Shown in pieces: positions 1 through 6,873 of a stretch of DNA of 16,880 nt; position 1 is the first letter of the stretch; each line of letters starts with the position of its first letter. The position numbers and the translations under genes are program-made. The stretch covers positions 1 through 16,880 of the forward strand of contig JAHEBY010000012.1 in assembly GCA_024642025.1 (NCBI GenBank). The letters run 5' to 3'. Origin of the DNA: Comamonadaceae bacterium. GTDB lineage: Bacteria; Pseudomonadota; Gammaproteobacteria; Burkholderiales; Burkholderiaceae_C. Under the pieces are notes generated by a model. It searched no databases. It was not told the DNA's origin and saw only the letters and a list, made by a program, of their open reading frames with translations.

Positions 1-39
1 TTGTGACGATTAACAGTGAAGCTTGGTTATCGTTCCTTC

Positions 40-57
40 GTGCCGCAGAAAAGGCAC
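40..57 (-). terminator. Weak hairpin downstream of the cupin gene
   Basis: An inverted repeat with 5-base arms (GTGCC and GGCAC) and an 8-base loop lies just past the stop of the cupin gene. It could end transcription of the minus-strand operon. The stem is short and no T-tract follows it on the minus strand, so a Rho-independent terminator is only a possibility. Nothing else is seen in the first 66 bases. Confidence 0.2.
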
Positions 58-66
58 CTGACCCAT

Positions 67-438
67 TCAGCTACGCCCGTAGTCATCCTGCAGCCGCACG
101 ATGTCGTCTTCGCCCAGGTAGTCGCCGAACTGCACTTCAACAATTTCCACCGGGTCGGCGGTCAGGTTGGCCAGCCGGTGCACCTGGCCGATGGCAATGT
201 CGACATGTTGGCCAGGCAATAGGTCCTGCACGTGTTCGCCCACGGTCACCTTGGCCCGCCCAGTCACAACAACCCAGTGTTCGGCTCGCTTGTGATGTTT
301 TTGCAGGCTGAGTTGCTGACCCGGATGCACGCGAATGCGCTTGACCTTGTTGCCGGCCACTTCGGACACGGTCTCGTACCAGCCCCAGGGGCGTTCGGTT
401 CGCTCGATGGATTCGGTGCGGGTCGTTGTGTTGGTCAT
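67..438 (-). CDS. Cupin protein, phosphomannose isomerase type II-like
   Basis: This is a 123-residue single-domain cupin resembling the C-terminal sugar-isomerase domain of bifunctional mannose-1-phosphate guanylyltransferase/mannose-6-phosphate isomerases. It opens with the typical RPWGWYE segment (16-22). The first cupin motif is clear: G40, the LSLQKHH stretch (43-49), E53, W55 and G60. The second motif contains PGQHVDI (75-81) and H87. H48/H49, E53 and H87 are the expected metal ligands. The start is well supported by AGGAGG six bases upstream. By family, the activity would be isomerisation of mannose-6-phosphate and fructose-6-phosphate, or a related sugar-nucleotide step. With no nucleotidyltransferase domain and no polysaccharide genes nearby, the substrate is open. 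It is the last gene of a probable midA-DUF2905-cupin operon. Confidence 0.88.
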   Translation of the reverse strand: MTNTTTRTESIERTERPWGWYETVSEVAGNKVKRIRVHPGQQLSLQKHHKRAEHWVVVTGRAKVTVGEHVQDLLPGQHVDIAIGQVHRLANLTADPVEIVEVQFGDYLGEDDIVRLQDDYGRS

Positions 439-471
439 TCAATCCTCCTACGGGTGGGTCTGAAGGCAATG

Positions 472-666
472 CTAAACGAACCGGGCGATGACGCTGGCCA
501 GCACCGTCAAGAGCGCGGTCGTGGCTATAGGCAAAAACCATTCCCGACCAAACAGCTTGAAGCGAAAGTCACCCGGTAACTTGCCAACGCCCAGACGCCT
601 GAGCGGTGGAGTCATGCCGTTGGCCACAACCAAAACCAGAAGTATGACGATAAGCCAGCGAAACAT
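472..666 (-). CDS. DUF2905 family small membrane protein
   Basis: This 64-residue protein has two hydrophobic segments, at about 2-15 and 47-62. They flank a conserved cytoplasmic or turn motif with RRLGVGKLPGDF (23-34) and FGREWFLPI (39-47). This pattern and length match the DUF2905 family, which is widespread in bacteria and has no assigned function. It probably sits in the inner membrane. The gap is 38 bases from midA upstream and 33 bases to the cupin gene downstream, all on the minus strand, so co-transcription is likely. No strong Shine-Dalgarno sequence precedes the ATG. Confidence 0.88.
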   Translation of the reverse strand: MFRWLIVILLVLVVANGMTPPLRRLGVGKLPGDFRFKLFGREWFLPIATTALLTVLASVIARFV

Positions 667-704
667 CTTTTGAATCCGTTAAGCGCGTTAAATGGCGGTA
701 AAAA

Positions 705-1835
705 CTACAAAGTGTGGCTGCGGTCTCCCCGCGAAAAGCCCATGGCCTCCCACGGCTTGCCTTTGCAGAAACCCATCACCTTGAACAGCTCGCCCATTTC
801 GTGCTCCATGACGAGCTTTTGCGCCATGGCGCGCTCCTGGGTTGATGCTGCATCAAGCAGGTTCAGCAAACCGCAATTCATTAAAAACCGAGCCTGCGAG
901 GTGTAGCCCAGCACTCCAAAATCAGCAATCTCCTGCGCAGCAAGGGCAATGCCGGTGAAATTCACATGCGCGGTGATGTCTTTGAGCCCCACGTCGGCCA
1001 GCGGGTTGCTGTCCGCAAGGTGTGCCCGATGGCACATCACGGTGCCCATGTGGCGCTGAGGGTGGTAATACTCTGCCTCGGGAAACCCATAGTCGATCAG
1101 GAACATCGCACCCTGCGTTAAGCGCTCGCCAATGGTTTTTACAAACGCCTCGGCCTGAGGATGGAGTTCAGTCAGGTACTCCGGACTTGCGTTCCCTTCC
1201 TCCACTTCAACCGGCGGCCGCAGCTTGGTGGGCTGGTCGCGCCAGACGAAACCTCCGTCAGCATCTGGCGACGGGTCCAGCGCCACGCCACGCTCATGCC
1301 AAACGCCATTGATGCGCGTCAACAGTTTGACCGGCATGGCGTCCAGCACCTCATTGCCAACAACCACACCACTTAACCGCGGTGGCAGCGCATCGGCCCA
1401 GCGCACTTTGGACGCATAGGCGTCGAGCGTTTGCTGCTGCACAGTTTTAAGGGAGCCCGACAGATCAACGATGGTGTAGACGCTGACTTGGTCGCCCAAA
1501 GTGCCTAGCAGCTGCGCGGCCAATGCGCCCGAGCCCGCCCCAAACTCCCATACTTCGGTCGTTTGCGTCGAAGAGAGTGCCTCTGAAACCTGTTTTGCCA
1601 GTGTGCGCCCAAAAAATGGGCTGATCTCCGGAGCGGTCACAAAGTCGCTGCCCTGACCACCCGCCACCCGCGGCATCGTGCCAAAAATACGCTTGCCGCT
1701 GGTGTAATAGCCGAGGCCCGGCGCATAAAGAGCCAGGCTCATGAACGTGTCAAACCCAATCCAGCCACCCTGGCGCCGAACTTCGTCAGCCAGGCGCTCA
1801 TGCAGGGGGGTCGTTAAACTGGAGGCTGTTGTCAT
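705..1835 (-). CDS. midA: MidA/NDUFAF7-family SAM-dependent methyltransferase
   Basis: From the ATG at 1835 this is a 376-residue member of the DUF185 / Methyltransf_28 family. Signature segments are FVTAPEISPFFG (65-76), the SAM-binding loop EFGAGSGALA (97-106), and VVGNEVLDAMPV (158-169). In mitochondria the homologue NDUFAF7/MidA dimethylates an arginine of complex I subunit NDUFS2; the role of bacterial members is unsettled. An in-frame ATG 36 bases further upstream, at 1871, would overlap the divergent folM gene. I prefer 1835 because the protein then begins with the usual LHERLADEVRRQGGWIGFDTFM region close to the terminus, and a GGGGGA sequence lies upstream at a loose distance. It heads the minus-strand operon. 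Confidence 0.87.
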   Translation of the reverse strand: MTTASSLTTPLHERLADEVRRQGGWIGFDTFMSLALYAPGLGYYTSGKRIFGTMPRVAGGQGSDFVTAPEISPFFGRTLAKQVSEALSSTQTTEVWEFGAGSGALAAQLLGTLGDQVSVYTIVDLSGSLKTVQQQTLDAYASKVRWADALPPRLSGVVVGNEVLDAMPVKLLTRINGVWHERGVALDPSPDADGGFVWRDQPTKLRPPVEVEEGNASPEYLTELHPQAEAFVKTIGERLTQGAMFLIDYGFPEAEYYHPQRHMGTVMCHRAHLADSNPLADVGLKDITAHVNFTGIALAAQEIADFGVLGYTSQARFLMNCGLLNLLDAASTQERAMAQKLVMEHEMGELFKVMGFCKGKPWEAMGFSRGDRSHTL

Positions 1836-1855
1836 CGCAGAGTGAATTGTCCCCC

Positions 1856-2692
1856 ATGTCCAGCCCGCCAAAGTCCCCCAACGCCGCCGCTGAAGAGCCC
1901 AGCACCCCTTCCAAACGTACCCAACGTACGGTTCTCGTTACGGGCGCAGCCAAACGCCTCGGTCGCGAGATCGCGCTGGCGCTGGCCAAAGACGGCTGGC
2001 GGGTGGCAGTGCACTACCGGGACTCGCTGGATGATGCTACCAAAACAGTAGCTGATTGTGCAAATTTGGCGGGGGCTAGCGCAGCATTTAGAGCAAATTT
2101 AGGCAATGAAACGGCTGTACGCAACCTGCTGCCGAAGATCGTCAGCGAGTTTGGCAGGGTGGACGCGGTCGTCAACTGCGCCTCTACGTTCGAGCACGAC
2201 ACGCCAGCCAACTTTGGCTTCGCCGCGATGGAAAAGCACATGCGCAGCAACGCAGGCGCCGCCGTTTTGCTGGCGCAGGCGCTGCACACGCACCTGTTGG
2301 CCCGGCCTGCCAACACGCCAAGCGAGCCCGCGGCAGGTGTCGTGGTGAACCTGCTGGACCAAAAACTGTGGAATCAGAATCCTGATTTTTTCAGCTACAC
2401 CTTATCCAAAGCGGCTCTGGAAGCGGCGACCACCATGCTGGCCATGGCCTTGTCGCCTACGCTGCGAGTGGTGGGCGTGGCGCCCGGCCTTACGCTGACA
2501 AGCCCAATGTTGACGCCAGAGCAGTTCGAGGCCCGGCACAAAATGTCACCATTGGGGCGATCTTCCACGCCGACCGACGTGGCCGCCACGGTGAAATTTG
2601 CGCTGGAAAACCAGTCCATCACCGGCACCACTCTGCTGGTCGACGGTGGCCAGCACCTGATGCGCTTTGACCGCGACTTTTCCCTGATGTAA
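1856..2692 (+). CDS. folM: FolM-type pteridine reductase (SDR family)
   Basis: This 278-residue short-chain dehydrogenase carries the pteridine-reductase form of the cofactor loop, TGAAKRLG (29-36), whose arginine favours NADPH. The candidate catalytic triad is D168, Y181 and K185. The D-to-Y spacing of 13 and the YxxxK motif match Leishmania PTR1. Its likely reaction is NADPH-dependent reduction of dihydropterins, as with E. coli FolM making tetrahydromonapterin. The next gene is a FolB/FolX homologue, which supports a pterin role. A TTG at 1829 is an in-frame alternative start, but it would overlap midA; the ATG at 1856 is preferred, although its ribosome site is weak. Residues 61-81 are encoded by an AT-rich stretch resembling a dispersed repeat. 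No promoter could be picked out; it must lie within the start of midA. Confidence 0.86.
   Translation: MSSPPKSPNAAAEEPSTPSKRTQRTVLVTGAAKRLGREIALALAKDGWRVAVHYRDSLDDATKTVADCANLAGASAAFRANLGNETAVRNLLPKIVSEFGRVDAVVNCASTFEHDTPANFGFAAMEKHMRSNAGAAVLLAQALHTHLLARPANTPSEPAAGVVVNLLDQKLWNQNPDFFSYTLSKAALEAATTMLAMALSPTLRVVGVAPGLTLTSPMLTPEQFEARHKMSPLGRSSTPTDVAATVKFALENQSITGTTLLVDGGQHLMRFDRDFSLM
2036..2100 (+). repeat. Structured repeat-like element inside folM
   Basis: This 65-base stretch is richer in AT than its surroundings. It begins with GCTAC, a 7-base loop and GTAGC, followed at fixed distances by GGGGC (2072-2076) and a final ATTT...AAATTT segment. The intergenic element at 5445-5509 has the same landmarks at the same spacing without gaps, and about half the bases agree. 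A GCAAATTT direct repeat occurs at 2060-2067 and 2093-2100. It resembles a structured intergenic repeat that I recall from Comamonadaceae genomes, here lying in frame in a coding sequence. The alternative is chance similarity in an AT-rich part of folM. Confidence 0.4.
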
Positions 2693-2709
2693 CCGGCTCA
2701 TCACATTTC

Positions 2710-3084
2710 ATGAACAAATTAAACGGCAATCAAACCCTGACGCTGACCGGCCTGCGGTTCGACGCAAATCTTGGTATTCTGGAATTCGAGAAAGCCGCGC
2801 CGCAGCCGATTCAGGTGGACGCCGAACTGAACCTGGGCACACAGGCGCTCTTGCCAGAAAACGACGATATCCTGCACGTGCTGGACTACCGCAAGGTGCG
2901 CCAGATCATCATCACCGAGTGCACCGCCGAGCACGTGAATCTGCTGGAAAGCCTGATCGGCAAGCTGGCCAATCGGCTGATGCAGTTGCCCGGTGTACTG
3001 GGCGTGCGCGTAAAGATCGCGAAGCTGGAGATTTTTGACGATTGCGAAGTGGCTATTCGCGTGGAAACAGGGGAGTGGCAATGA
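2710..3084 (+). CDS. FolB/FolX-family pterin aldolase or epimerase
   Basis: This 124-residue protein belongs to the T-fold dihydroneopterin aldolase family. The active-site region LGILEFEK (21-28) aligns with the family's catalytic glutamate region, Y60 lies in LDYRKV (58-63), and K105 lies in KIAKLEIFDD (102-111). True FolB proteins usually have a lysine-proline-glycine segment here. The lysine-leucine form followed by a D-rich stretch, and the LDYRKV segment, look closer to E. coli FolX, the dihydroneopterin triphosphate 2'-epimerase. With folM just upstream (17-base gap), tetrahydromonapterin synthesis is a reasonable inference, but an aldolase role in folate synthesis cannot be excluded. 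Its stop overlaps the ttcA start as ATGA, so the two are probably translationally coupled. Confidence 0.87.
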   Translation: MNKLNGNQTLTLTGLRFDANLGILEFEKAAPQPIQVDAELNLGTQALLPENDDILHVLDYRKVRQIIITECTAEHVNLLESLIGKLANRLMQLPGVLGVRVKIAKLEIFDDCEVAIRVETGEWQ

Positions 3085-4055
3085 ACGCCGTCTGGATAGA
3101 ACCCGAGCAAATGGCGCAATCGGAAAAGGCGCTGGAGCCGGCTACGTTCAAGATCGAGCGCGAAACGCACAAGCTCGAAAAGCGCATGTGCAGGCAGGTT
3201 GGGCAGGCGATTGTCGATTTCAACATGATCGAAGAAGGCGACAAGGTAATGGTGTGCGTCTCGGGTGGCAAAGACAGCTACGGCATGCTGGACATTCTGC
3301 TCAAAATGCAGGCGCGTGCGCCCGTGCGCTTTGAGCTCATCGCCGTCAACCTGGACCAGAAGCAGCCCGGCTTCCCGGCGCATGTGCTGCCCGGCTACCT
3401 GACGCAGCTGGGCGTGCCGTTTCACATCGAAAACCAGGACACCTACAGCATTGTGAAGCGGGTGATTCCTGAAGGCAAAACCACTTGCGGGCTTTGCAGC
3501 CGCCTGCGCCGGGGCATTTTGTACCGTGTGGCCGACGAGCTGGGCGCCACCAAAATCGCACTGGGGCACCACCGCGACGACATCCTGCAAACCTTCTTCC
3601 TCAACATGTTTTTTGGCGGCAAACTCAAGGGCATGCCGCCCAAGCTGGTGAGCGACGATGGCAAGCACATCGTCATTCGCCCCATGGCCAACGTGGCCGA
3701 AAAAGACCTCAACCGCTGGGCCACTCACCGGTCATTCCCCATCATCCCGTGCACCTTGTGCGGCAGCCAGGAAAACCTGCAGCGCAAACAGGTTGGTGCC
3801 ATGCTGCGCGAATGGGAGAAAAAGCACCCCGGTCGCATTGAAAGCATGTTCAGTGCCCTACAAAACGTCGTGCCCTCGCACCTGATGGATGGAACTCGCT
3901 ACGATTTCAAGGGTCTTAAAACAACTGGCGAAGCATTTGACGACGGCGACAAGGCGTTTGATGCAGATGAGTTTTCGCCGCCCGTTTTTGATGGAATGCC
4001 CGGTGTCGCCATTTTGAAAGCTGCGGGCCAACAAACATTTTCTGATTCAAATTGA
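3081..4055 (+). CDS. ttcA: tRNA 2-thiocytidine(32) synthetase TtcA
   Basis: This cytoplasmic tRNA-modifying enzyme adds sulfur to cytidine 32 using ATP and an iron-sulfur cluster. The 324-residue protein shows the PP-loop SGGKDS (61-66), the CGLC pair (C136, C139) and the third cluster ligand C224 within IPCTLCGSQENLQR (222-235), matching the three essential cysteines of E. coli TtcA. LGHHRDD (161-167) is another family hallmark. The ATG at 3081 is preferred over an upstream in-frame ATG at 3042 because it follows GGGGAG closely and forms an ATGA overlap with the preceding pterin gene. It is the third gene of the plus-strand run and ends 17 bases before the next start. Confidence 0.95.
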   Translation: MNAVWIEPEQMAQSEKALEPATFKIERETHKLEKRMCRQVGQAIVDFNMIEEGDKVMVCVSGGKDSYGMLDILLKMQARAPVRFELIAVNLDQKQPGFPAHVLPGYLTQLGVPFHIENQDTYSIVKRVIPEGKTTCGLCSRLRRGILYRVADELGATKIALGHHRDDILQTFFLNMFFGGKLKGMPPKLVSDDGKHIVIRPMANVAEKDLNRWATHRSFPIIPCTLCGSQENLQRKQVGAMLREWEKKHPGRIESMFSALQNVVPSHLMDGTRYDFKGLKTTGEAFDDGDKAFDADEFSPPVFDGMPGVAILKAAGQQTFSDSN

Positions 4056-4072
4056 AATGAAACGGAGGTGTG

Positions 4073-4738
4073 ATGCAATCACTCAATCCCTCAATGCTTC
4101 CCATTCGTGCCGTGCCCTTTGCGCGTGCCTTGGCAAAAGTCGCCGCTGTCACGAGCGCGCTGCTGCTCGGCGCCTGCTCAACCGTCATGATGGTGGACGC
4201 CGACGTGCGCACGTTCGCCACCGCGCCTGGCATTCCCGCGACCGCGACTTATCGCTATGAGCGGCTCCCGTCCCAATTGGCTAACCCGCGCCAACCGATG
4301 CTGGAGGCGCAAGCGGATGCCGCACTGGGCAAATTCGGCTTGCGCCGCGCCGACACCCCAGCGCAATATGGCGTGCAGGTGACCGAGGGTTTGTCGCCCG
4401 CCTATTTGCCGCCAGGCTACGGGCCCTATGGGTACAGCTCCTGGCCAGGCACTGTTTGGACAGGCAGTGTGTTTGCTGGCGGACGCCACGGTGGCGTGGG
4501 CGTGGCGTTTCCGCTCTTTCCCATGTTGCCGTCCCCTTGGTACCTGCACGAAATCAGCATCACGTTTCGGGACCTGAAAACCGCTTCGGTGGTTTATGAA
4601 ACCCGCGCCGCACACGAAGGGCCGAGCGCCCACAGCGATGCGGTGCTGCCCGCATTGTTTGAGGCCGCGCTGAGCGGCTTTCCGAATCCACCGCAAGGCG
4701 CAAGGCGAATCAATATCGAGGTTCCGCGCAGTCCGTAA
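4073..4738 (+). CDS. DUF4136-type lipoprotein
   Basis: This 221-residue predicted lipoprotein has a signal peptide ending in the lipobox LLLGAC, with lipidated C35. Serine follows the cysteine, so the outer membrane is the expected site. The body is glycine-, proline- and tyrosine-rich (SPAYLPPGYGPYGYSSWPG region), followed by an ITFRDLKTASVVYETRA segment. The overall architecture is typical of DUF4136 proteins, whose function is unknown. The GGAGG at 4064-4068 lies four bases before the ATG at 4073; a GTG at 4070 and an ATG at 4094 are alternatives. With the 4094 start the signal peptide would be a more usual length. It lies between ttcA and a histidine phosphatase, with a 9-base gap to the latter, so it is likely co-transcribed. 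Confidence 0.82.
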   Translation: MQSLNPSMLPIRAVPFARALAKVAAVTSALLLGACSTVMMVDADVRTFATAPGIPATATYRYERLPSQLANPRQPMLEAQADAALGKFGLRRADTPAQYGVQVTEGLSPAYLPPGYGPYGYSSWPGTVWTGSVFAGGRHGGVGVAFPLFPMLPSPWYLHEISITFRDLKTASVVYETRAAHEGPSAHSDAVLPALFEAALSGFPNPPQGARRINIEVPRSP

Positions 4739-4747
4739 AATCGACGG

Positions 4748-5404
4748 ATGCACGCAACCCAAGTCACCGCCATTCGTCATGGCGAAACCGCCTGGAACGT
4801 TGAGACCCGTATTCAGGGCCAGCTCGACATCCCGCTCAATGAAACCGGTAAATGGCAGGCCCAGCGCGTGGCGCGGGCTCTGGCTGCCCGCGAGCCCAAC
4901 GCCGCCATCTACAGCAGCGACCTGCTGCGCGCCTGGGAAACGGCCAGCGCCATTGGCGACGCCACGACGCTCGCACTTCAAGGTGACGAAGGCTTGAGAG
5001 AGCGTGGTTTTGGCGATTTTCAGGGCAAAACCTACGCCGAAATTGAGGCCACCTGGCCTGAGGATTCATTGCGCTGGCGCAGGCGCGAACCTGACTGGTC
5101 CCCTCCCGGTGGTGAATCCTTGCTGGTTTTTCGCAAGCGTGTGCTTCAGACCTGTCACGCGCTGGCCGCGCGGCATGTAGGCGAACAAATTGTGCTGGTG
5201 GCGCATGGTGGCGTGATGGACATTCTTTACCGCGCAGCCACGGGGCTCGACCTGCAGGCGCCACGCACCTGGGCGTTGGGCAACGCTGCCGTCAACCGGC
5301 TGCTGTGGACGCCCGACGGGTTTACCGTCGTGGGCTGGGCGGACACCTCGCACCTGGACGACGCCATTGATCAAAGTTCCGTTCTGGACGAAACATCGGC
5401 CTGA
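4748..5404 (+). CDS. Histidine phosphatase family protein (GpmB/CobC-like)
   Basis: This 218-residue enzyme is of the phosphoglycerate-mutase-like superfamily. The phosphohistidine motif RHGET covers 10-14 with H11 as nucleophile. SSDLLRAWETA (56-66) contributes R61, LRERGFGDFQG (83-93) contributes the general acid E85, and VAHGGV (151-156) contributes H153. Such proteins dephosphorylate small phosphorylated metabolites, and substrate cannot be read from the sequence. Names such as GpmB, alpha-ribazole phosphatase or broad-range phosphatase are possible; a cobalamin role has no support from neighbours. It is the last gene of the folM-folX-ttcA run and is followed by a strong dyad. Confidence 0.9.
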   Translation: MHATQVTAIRHGETAWNVETRIQGQLDIPLNETGKWQAQRVARALAAREPNAAIYSSDLLRAWETASAIGDATTLALQGDEGLRERGFGDFQGKTYAEIEATWPEDSLRWRRREPDWSPPGGESLLVFRKRVLQTCHALAARHVGEQIVLVAHGGVMDILYRAATGLDLQAPRTWALGNAAVNRLLWTPDGFTVVGWADTSHLDDAIDQSSVLDETSA

Positions 5405-5436
5405 GGTTCGCGCCTGCTAACTGCATTGGTGGGCAA

Positions 5437-5469
5437 CTCTAATCGCTATAATTTATATAGCGATTAGAG
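5437..5469. terminator. 14-bp dyad between convergent genes, probable bidirectional terminator
   Basis: Perfect inverted repeat with 14-base arms (CTCTAATCGCTATA and its complement) around the 5-base loop ATTTA. It lies 33 bases past the histidine phosphatase stop and 60 bases past the cbpM stop on the other strand. It can form the same hairpin in RNA from either strand. It is AT-rich and lacks a clean T-tract, so termination is inferred from position and stem strength. It overlaps the structured repeat at 5445-5509. Confidence 0.5.
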
Positions 5470-5509
5470 CATATTCCACAGGGGCGAAAGGCCTATTTCG
5501 CATGAAATC
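5445..5509 (+). repeat. Comamonadaceae-like structured intergenic repeat
   Basis: This 65-base element opens with GCTATA, a 5-base loop and TATAGC. It continues with GATTAGAGC, an ATATTCCACA segment, GGGGC...GGCC and a terminal ATTTCGCATGAAAT that can fold back on itself. It fills most of the space between two convergent genes. The stretch at 2036-2100 keeps the same landmarks at identical spacing. From memory, repeats with a GCTA...TAGC stem followed by an ATTCCAC.GGGGC.GAAGGCC-like tail are common between genes in Comamonadaceae. I cannot confirm copy number from one window. Confidence 0.55.
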
Positions 5510-5528
5510 TGGCTCAAACGCAGCTTGA

Positions 5529-5846
5529 TCAGGGTCGCGGCGATCCGGGCGCCTGCATGAGTGCCTTCAGGCGTCTGATCTCATGCTGCAAGTCCAATAT
5601 CAACGCCGCTGCTTCCAGCCCCACGCCAAAGTCAAGTTCCAATCGTCGAGCTTCCAGTGCGCAATGCAAGTCTGCGCTTTGAAACTGCCAGTCATGCGCT
5701 GGCGCGCTGGCATCCGGCAACCCGACAATCCCGACCTCAACCAGTTGAATGACCCAGCCAATCTCCGCGCCGCAGGCGTGGGCCAAGTCGTGCGCGCCAA
5801 GGGGATGGGATTCATCAACGACGGCGACTTGAGTGATCTGTGCCAT
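5529..5846 (-). CDS. cbpM: Chaperone modulator CbpM
   Basis: This 105-residue protein has the MerR-like helical fold expected of CbpM. It has an N-terminal segment with HDLAHACGAEIGWVIQLVEVGIV (19-41), a WQFQSADLHCALEARRLELDFGVGL middle section, and a C-terminal helix ILDLQHEIRRLKALM. In E. coli CbpM binds the J-domain of CbpA and blocks its co-chaperone and DNA-binding activities. The gene follows cbpA on the same strand after 29 bases and has GAAGG about six bases before its ATG. Identification rests on both resemblance and this constant gene pairing. Confidence 0.85.
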   Translation of the reverse strand: MAQITQVAVVDESHPLGAHDLAHACGAEIGWVIQLVEVGIVGLPDASAPAHDWQFQSADLHCALEARRLELDFGVGLEAAALILDLQHEIRRLKALMQAPGSPRP

Positions 5847-5875
5847 TTCAGCCTTCGTTTTCTTGTGACTGCGGG

Positions 5876-6847
5876 CTACGCACCGAGATGGCTGCGCGGA
5901 TCAAACGGCGCCACTCTGGCCAGTTGTTCATAGGCTTGCCGCGCCGCCTCGCTATCTGCCGGCGGGATGGCAATTTCCAGCAGCAAATACAGATTGCCGG
6001 GTGGTTTGCCTGGCATGCCGCGCTCCTTCAGGCGCAGCTTGAGGCCGCTGCGCGCATTGGGTGGCACGGTAACTTCGACGCGGCCGCCACCCGGCGTGGG
6101 CACTTGGACTTGCGCGCCCAGCGCGGCTTCGGTAGGAGTAACCGGTAGCGACATGTATAGGTCACGCCCATCCATCCTGAAGCGTTTGTGAGGCGCCAAA
6201 CGAACTTCCAGGTACAGGTCGCCCGGTGGCTCGCCGCCATGGCCCGGCATGCCCTGCCCCGCCAGCCGGATGTACTGGCCTGCATGAACGCCTGCGGGAA
6301 TCTTCACGCTCAATGTCCGGTTGACAAACGCGGGCTGCCCTTGCGCATCAAGCTCAAGGGCGCGCAACACGATTTCGCGCTCCACACCCTTGATGGCCTC
6401 TTCAATGGAAATCTCTATCGCAGCGTGGTGGTCTTCACCTCGTCCACGATGTTGGCGGCGCTGGGCTCCCCTATGTTCGCCAGCACCGAATAAAGATGAA
6501 AAGAATTCGCTGAACTCCGCGTGGTCAGCCGGGCCTTGGGCCGGACCGCGATGAAACTCAAATCCCTTGTCCCATCCCGGTGGCGGCTGGAAGTTGCCAC
6601 GTCCGTCTGGACCGGCACCGTAGCCTTGTGCCACGCGGTCGGCCAATGCGTCGTAGGCAGCACGCTTCTCGGGGTCGCGCAGCACGTCGTTCGCCTCATT
6701 GATGTCACGCATGCGGGCCTGCGCATCGGGCTCTTTGCTGACATCAGGGTGGTACTTGCGGGCTAGCTTGCGAAACGCCTTGCGCACCTCATCCGCCGAG
6801 GCCGTGCGCTCAACGCCCAGTATTTTGTAATAGTCTTTGAACTCCAT
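5876..6847 (-). CDS. cbpA: CbpA-type DnaJ-like co-chaperone
   Basis: This 323-residue J-domain protein works with DnaK and, in E. coli, also binds curved DNA. The J-domain occupies about 1-70, with DYYKILGV near the start and the essential HPD tripeptide at 33-35. A glycine-rich linker follows, containing an Arg/His-rich stretch (GEHRGAQRRQHRGRGEDHH). The C-terminal peptide-binding domains contain IPAGVHAGQYIRLAGQGMPG and ARSGLKLRLKERGMPGKPPGNLYL. The zinc-binding CxxCxGxG repeats of DnaJ are absent, which places it in the CbpA class. The likely first gene of a two-gene operon with cbpM, it has no strong Shine-Dalgarno sequence. A perfect FNR-type box upstream suggests oxygen-dependent control. 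Confidence 0.92.
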   Translation of the reverse strand: MEFKDYYKILGVERTASADEVRKAFRKLARKYHPDVSKEPDAQARMRDINEANDVLRDPEKRAAYDALADRVAQGYGAGPDGRGNFQPPPGWDKGFEFHRGPAQGPADHAEFSEFFSSLFGAGEHRGAQRRQHRGRGEDHHAAIEISIEEAIKGVEREIVLRALELDAQGQPAFVNRTLSVKIPAGVHAGQYIRLAGQGMPGHGGEPPGDLYLEVRLAPHKRFRMDGRDLYMSLPVTPTEAALGAQVQVPTPGGGRVEVTVPPNARSGLKLRLKERGMPGKPPGNLYLLLEIAIPPADSEAARQAYEQLARVAPFDPRSHLGA

Positions 6848-6873
6848 CGCTACAGGCTTGCTTGATGATTTCC

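Noticed and set aside
2886..3728. 280-residue minus-strand open frame across folX and ttcA
   Set aside because: It lies antisense to two well-identified genes, and its composition is typical of a shadow frame in GC-rich DNA.
4178..4981. 267-residue minus-strand open frame across the lipoprotein and histidine phosphatase genes
   Set aside because: It is antisense to two supported genes and shows no recognisable motif.
5368..5380. TTGATCAA near the end of the histidine phosphatase gene as a second FNR-type site
   Set aside because: The half-sites have no 4-base spacer, and the position is inside a coding sequence near its 3' end.
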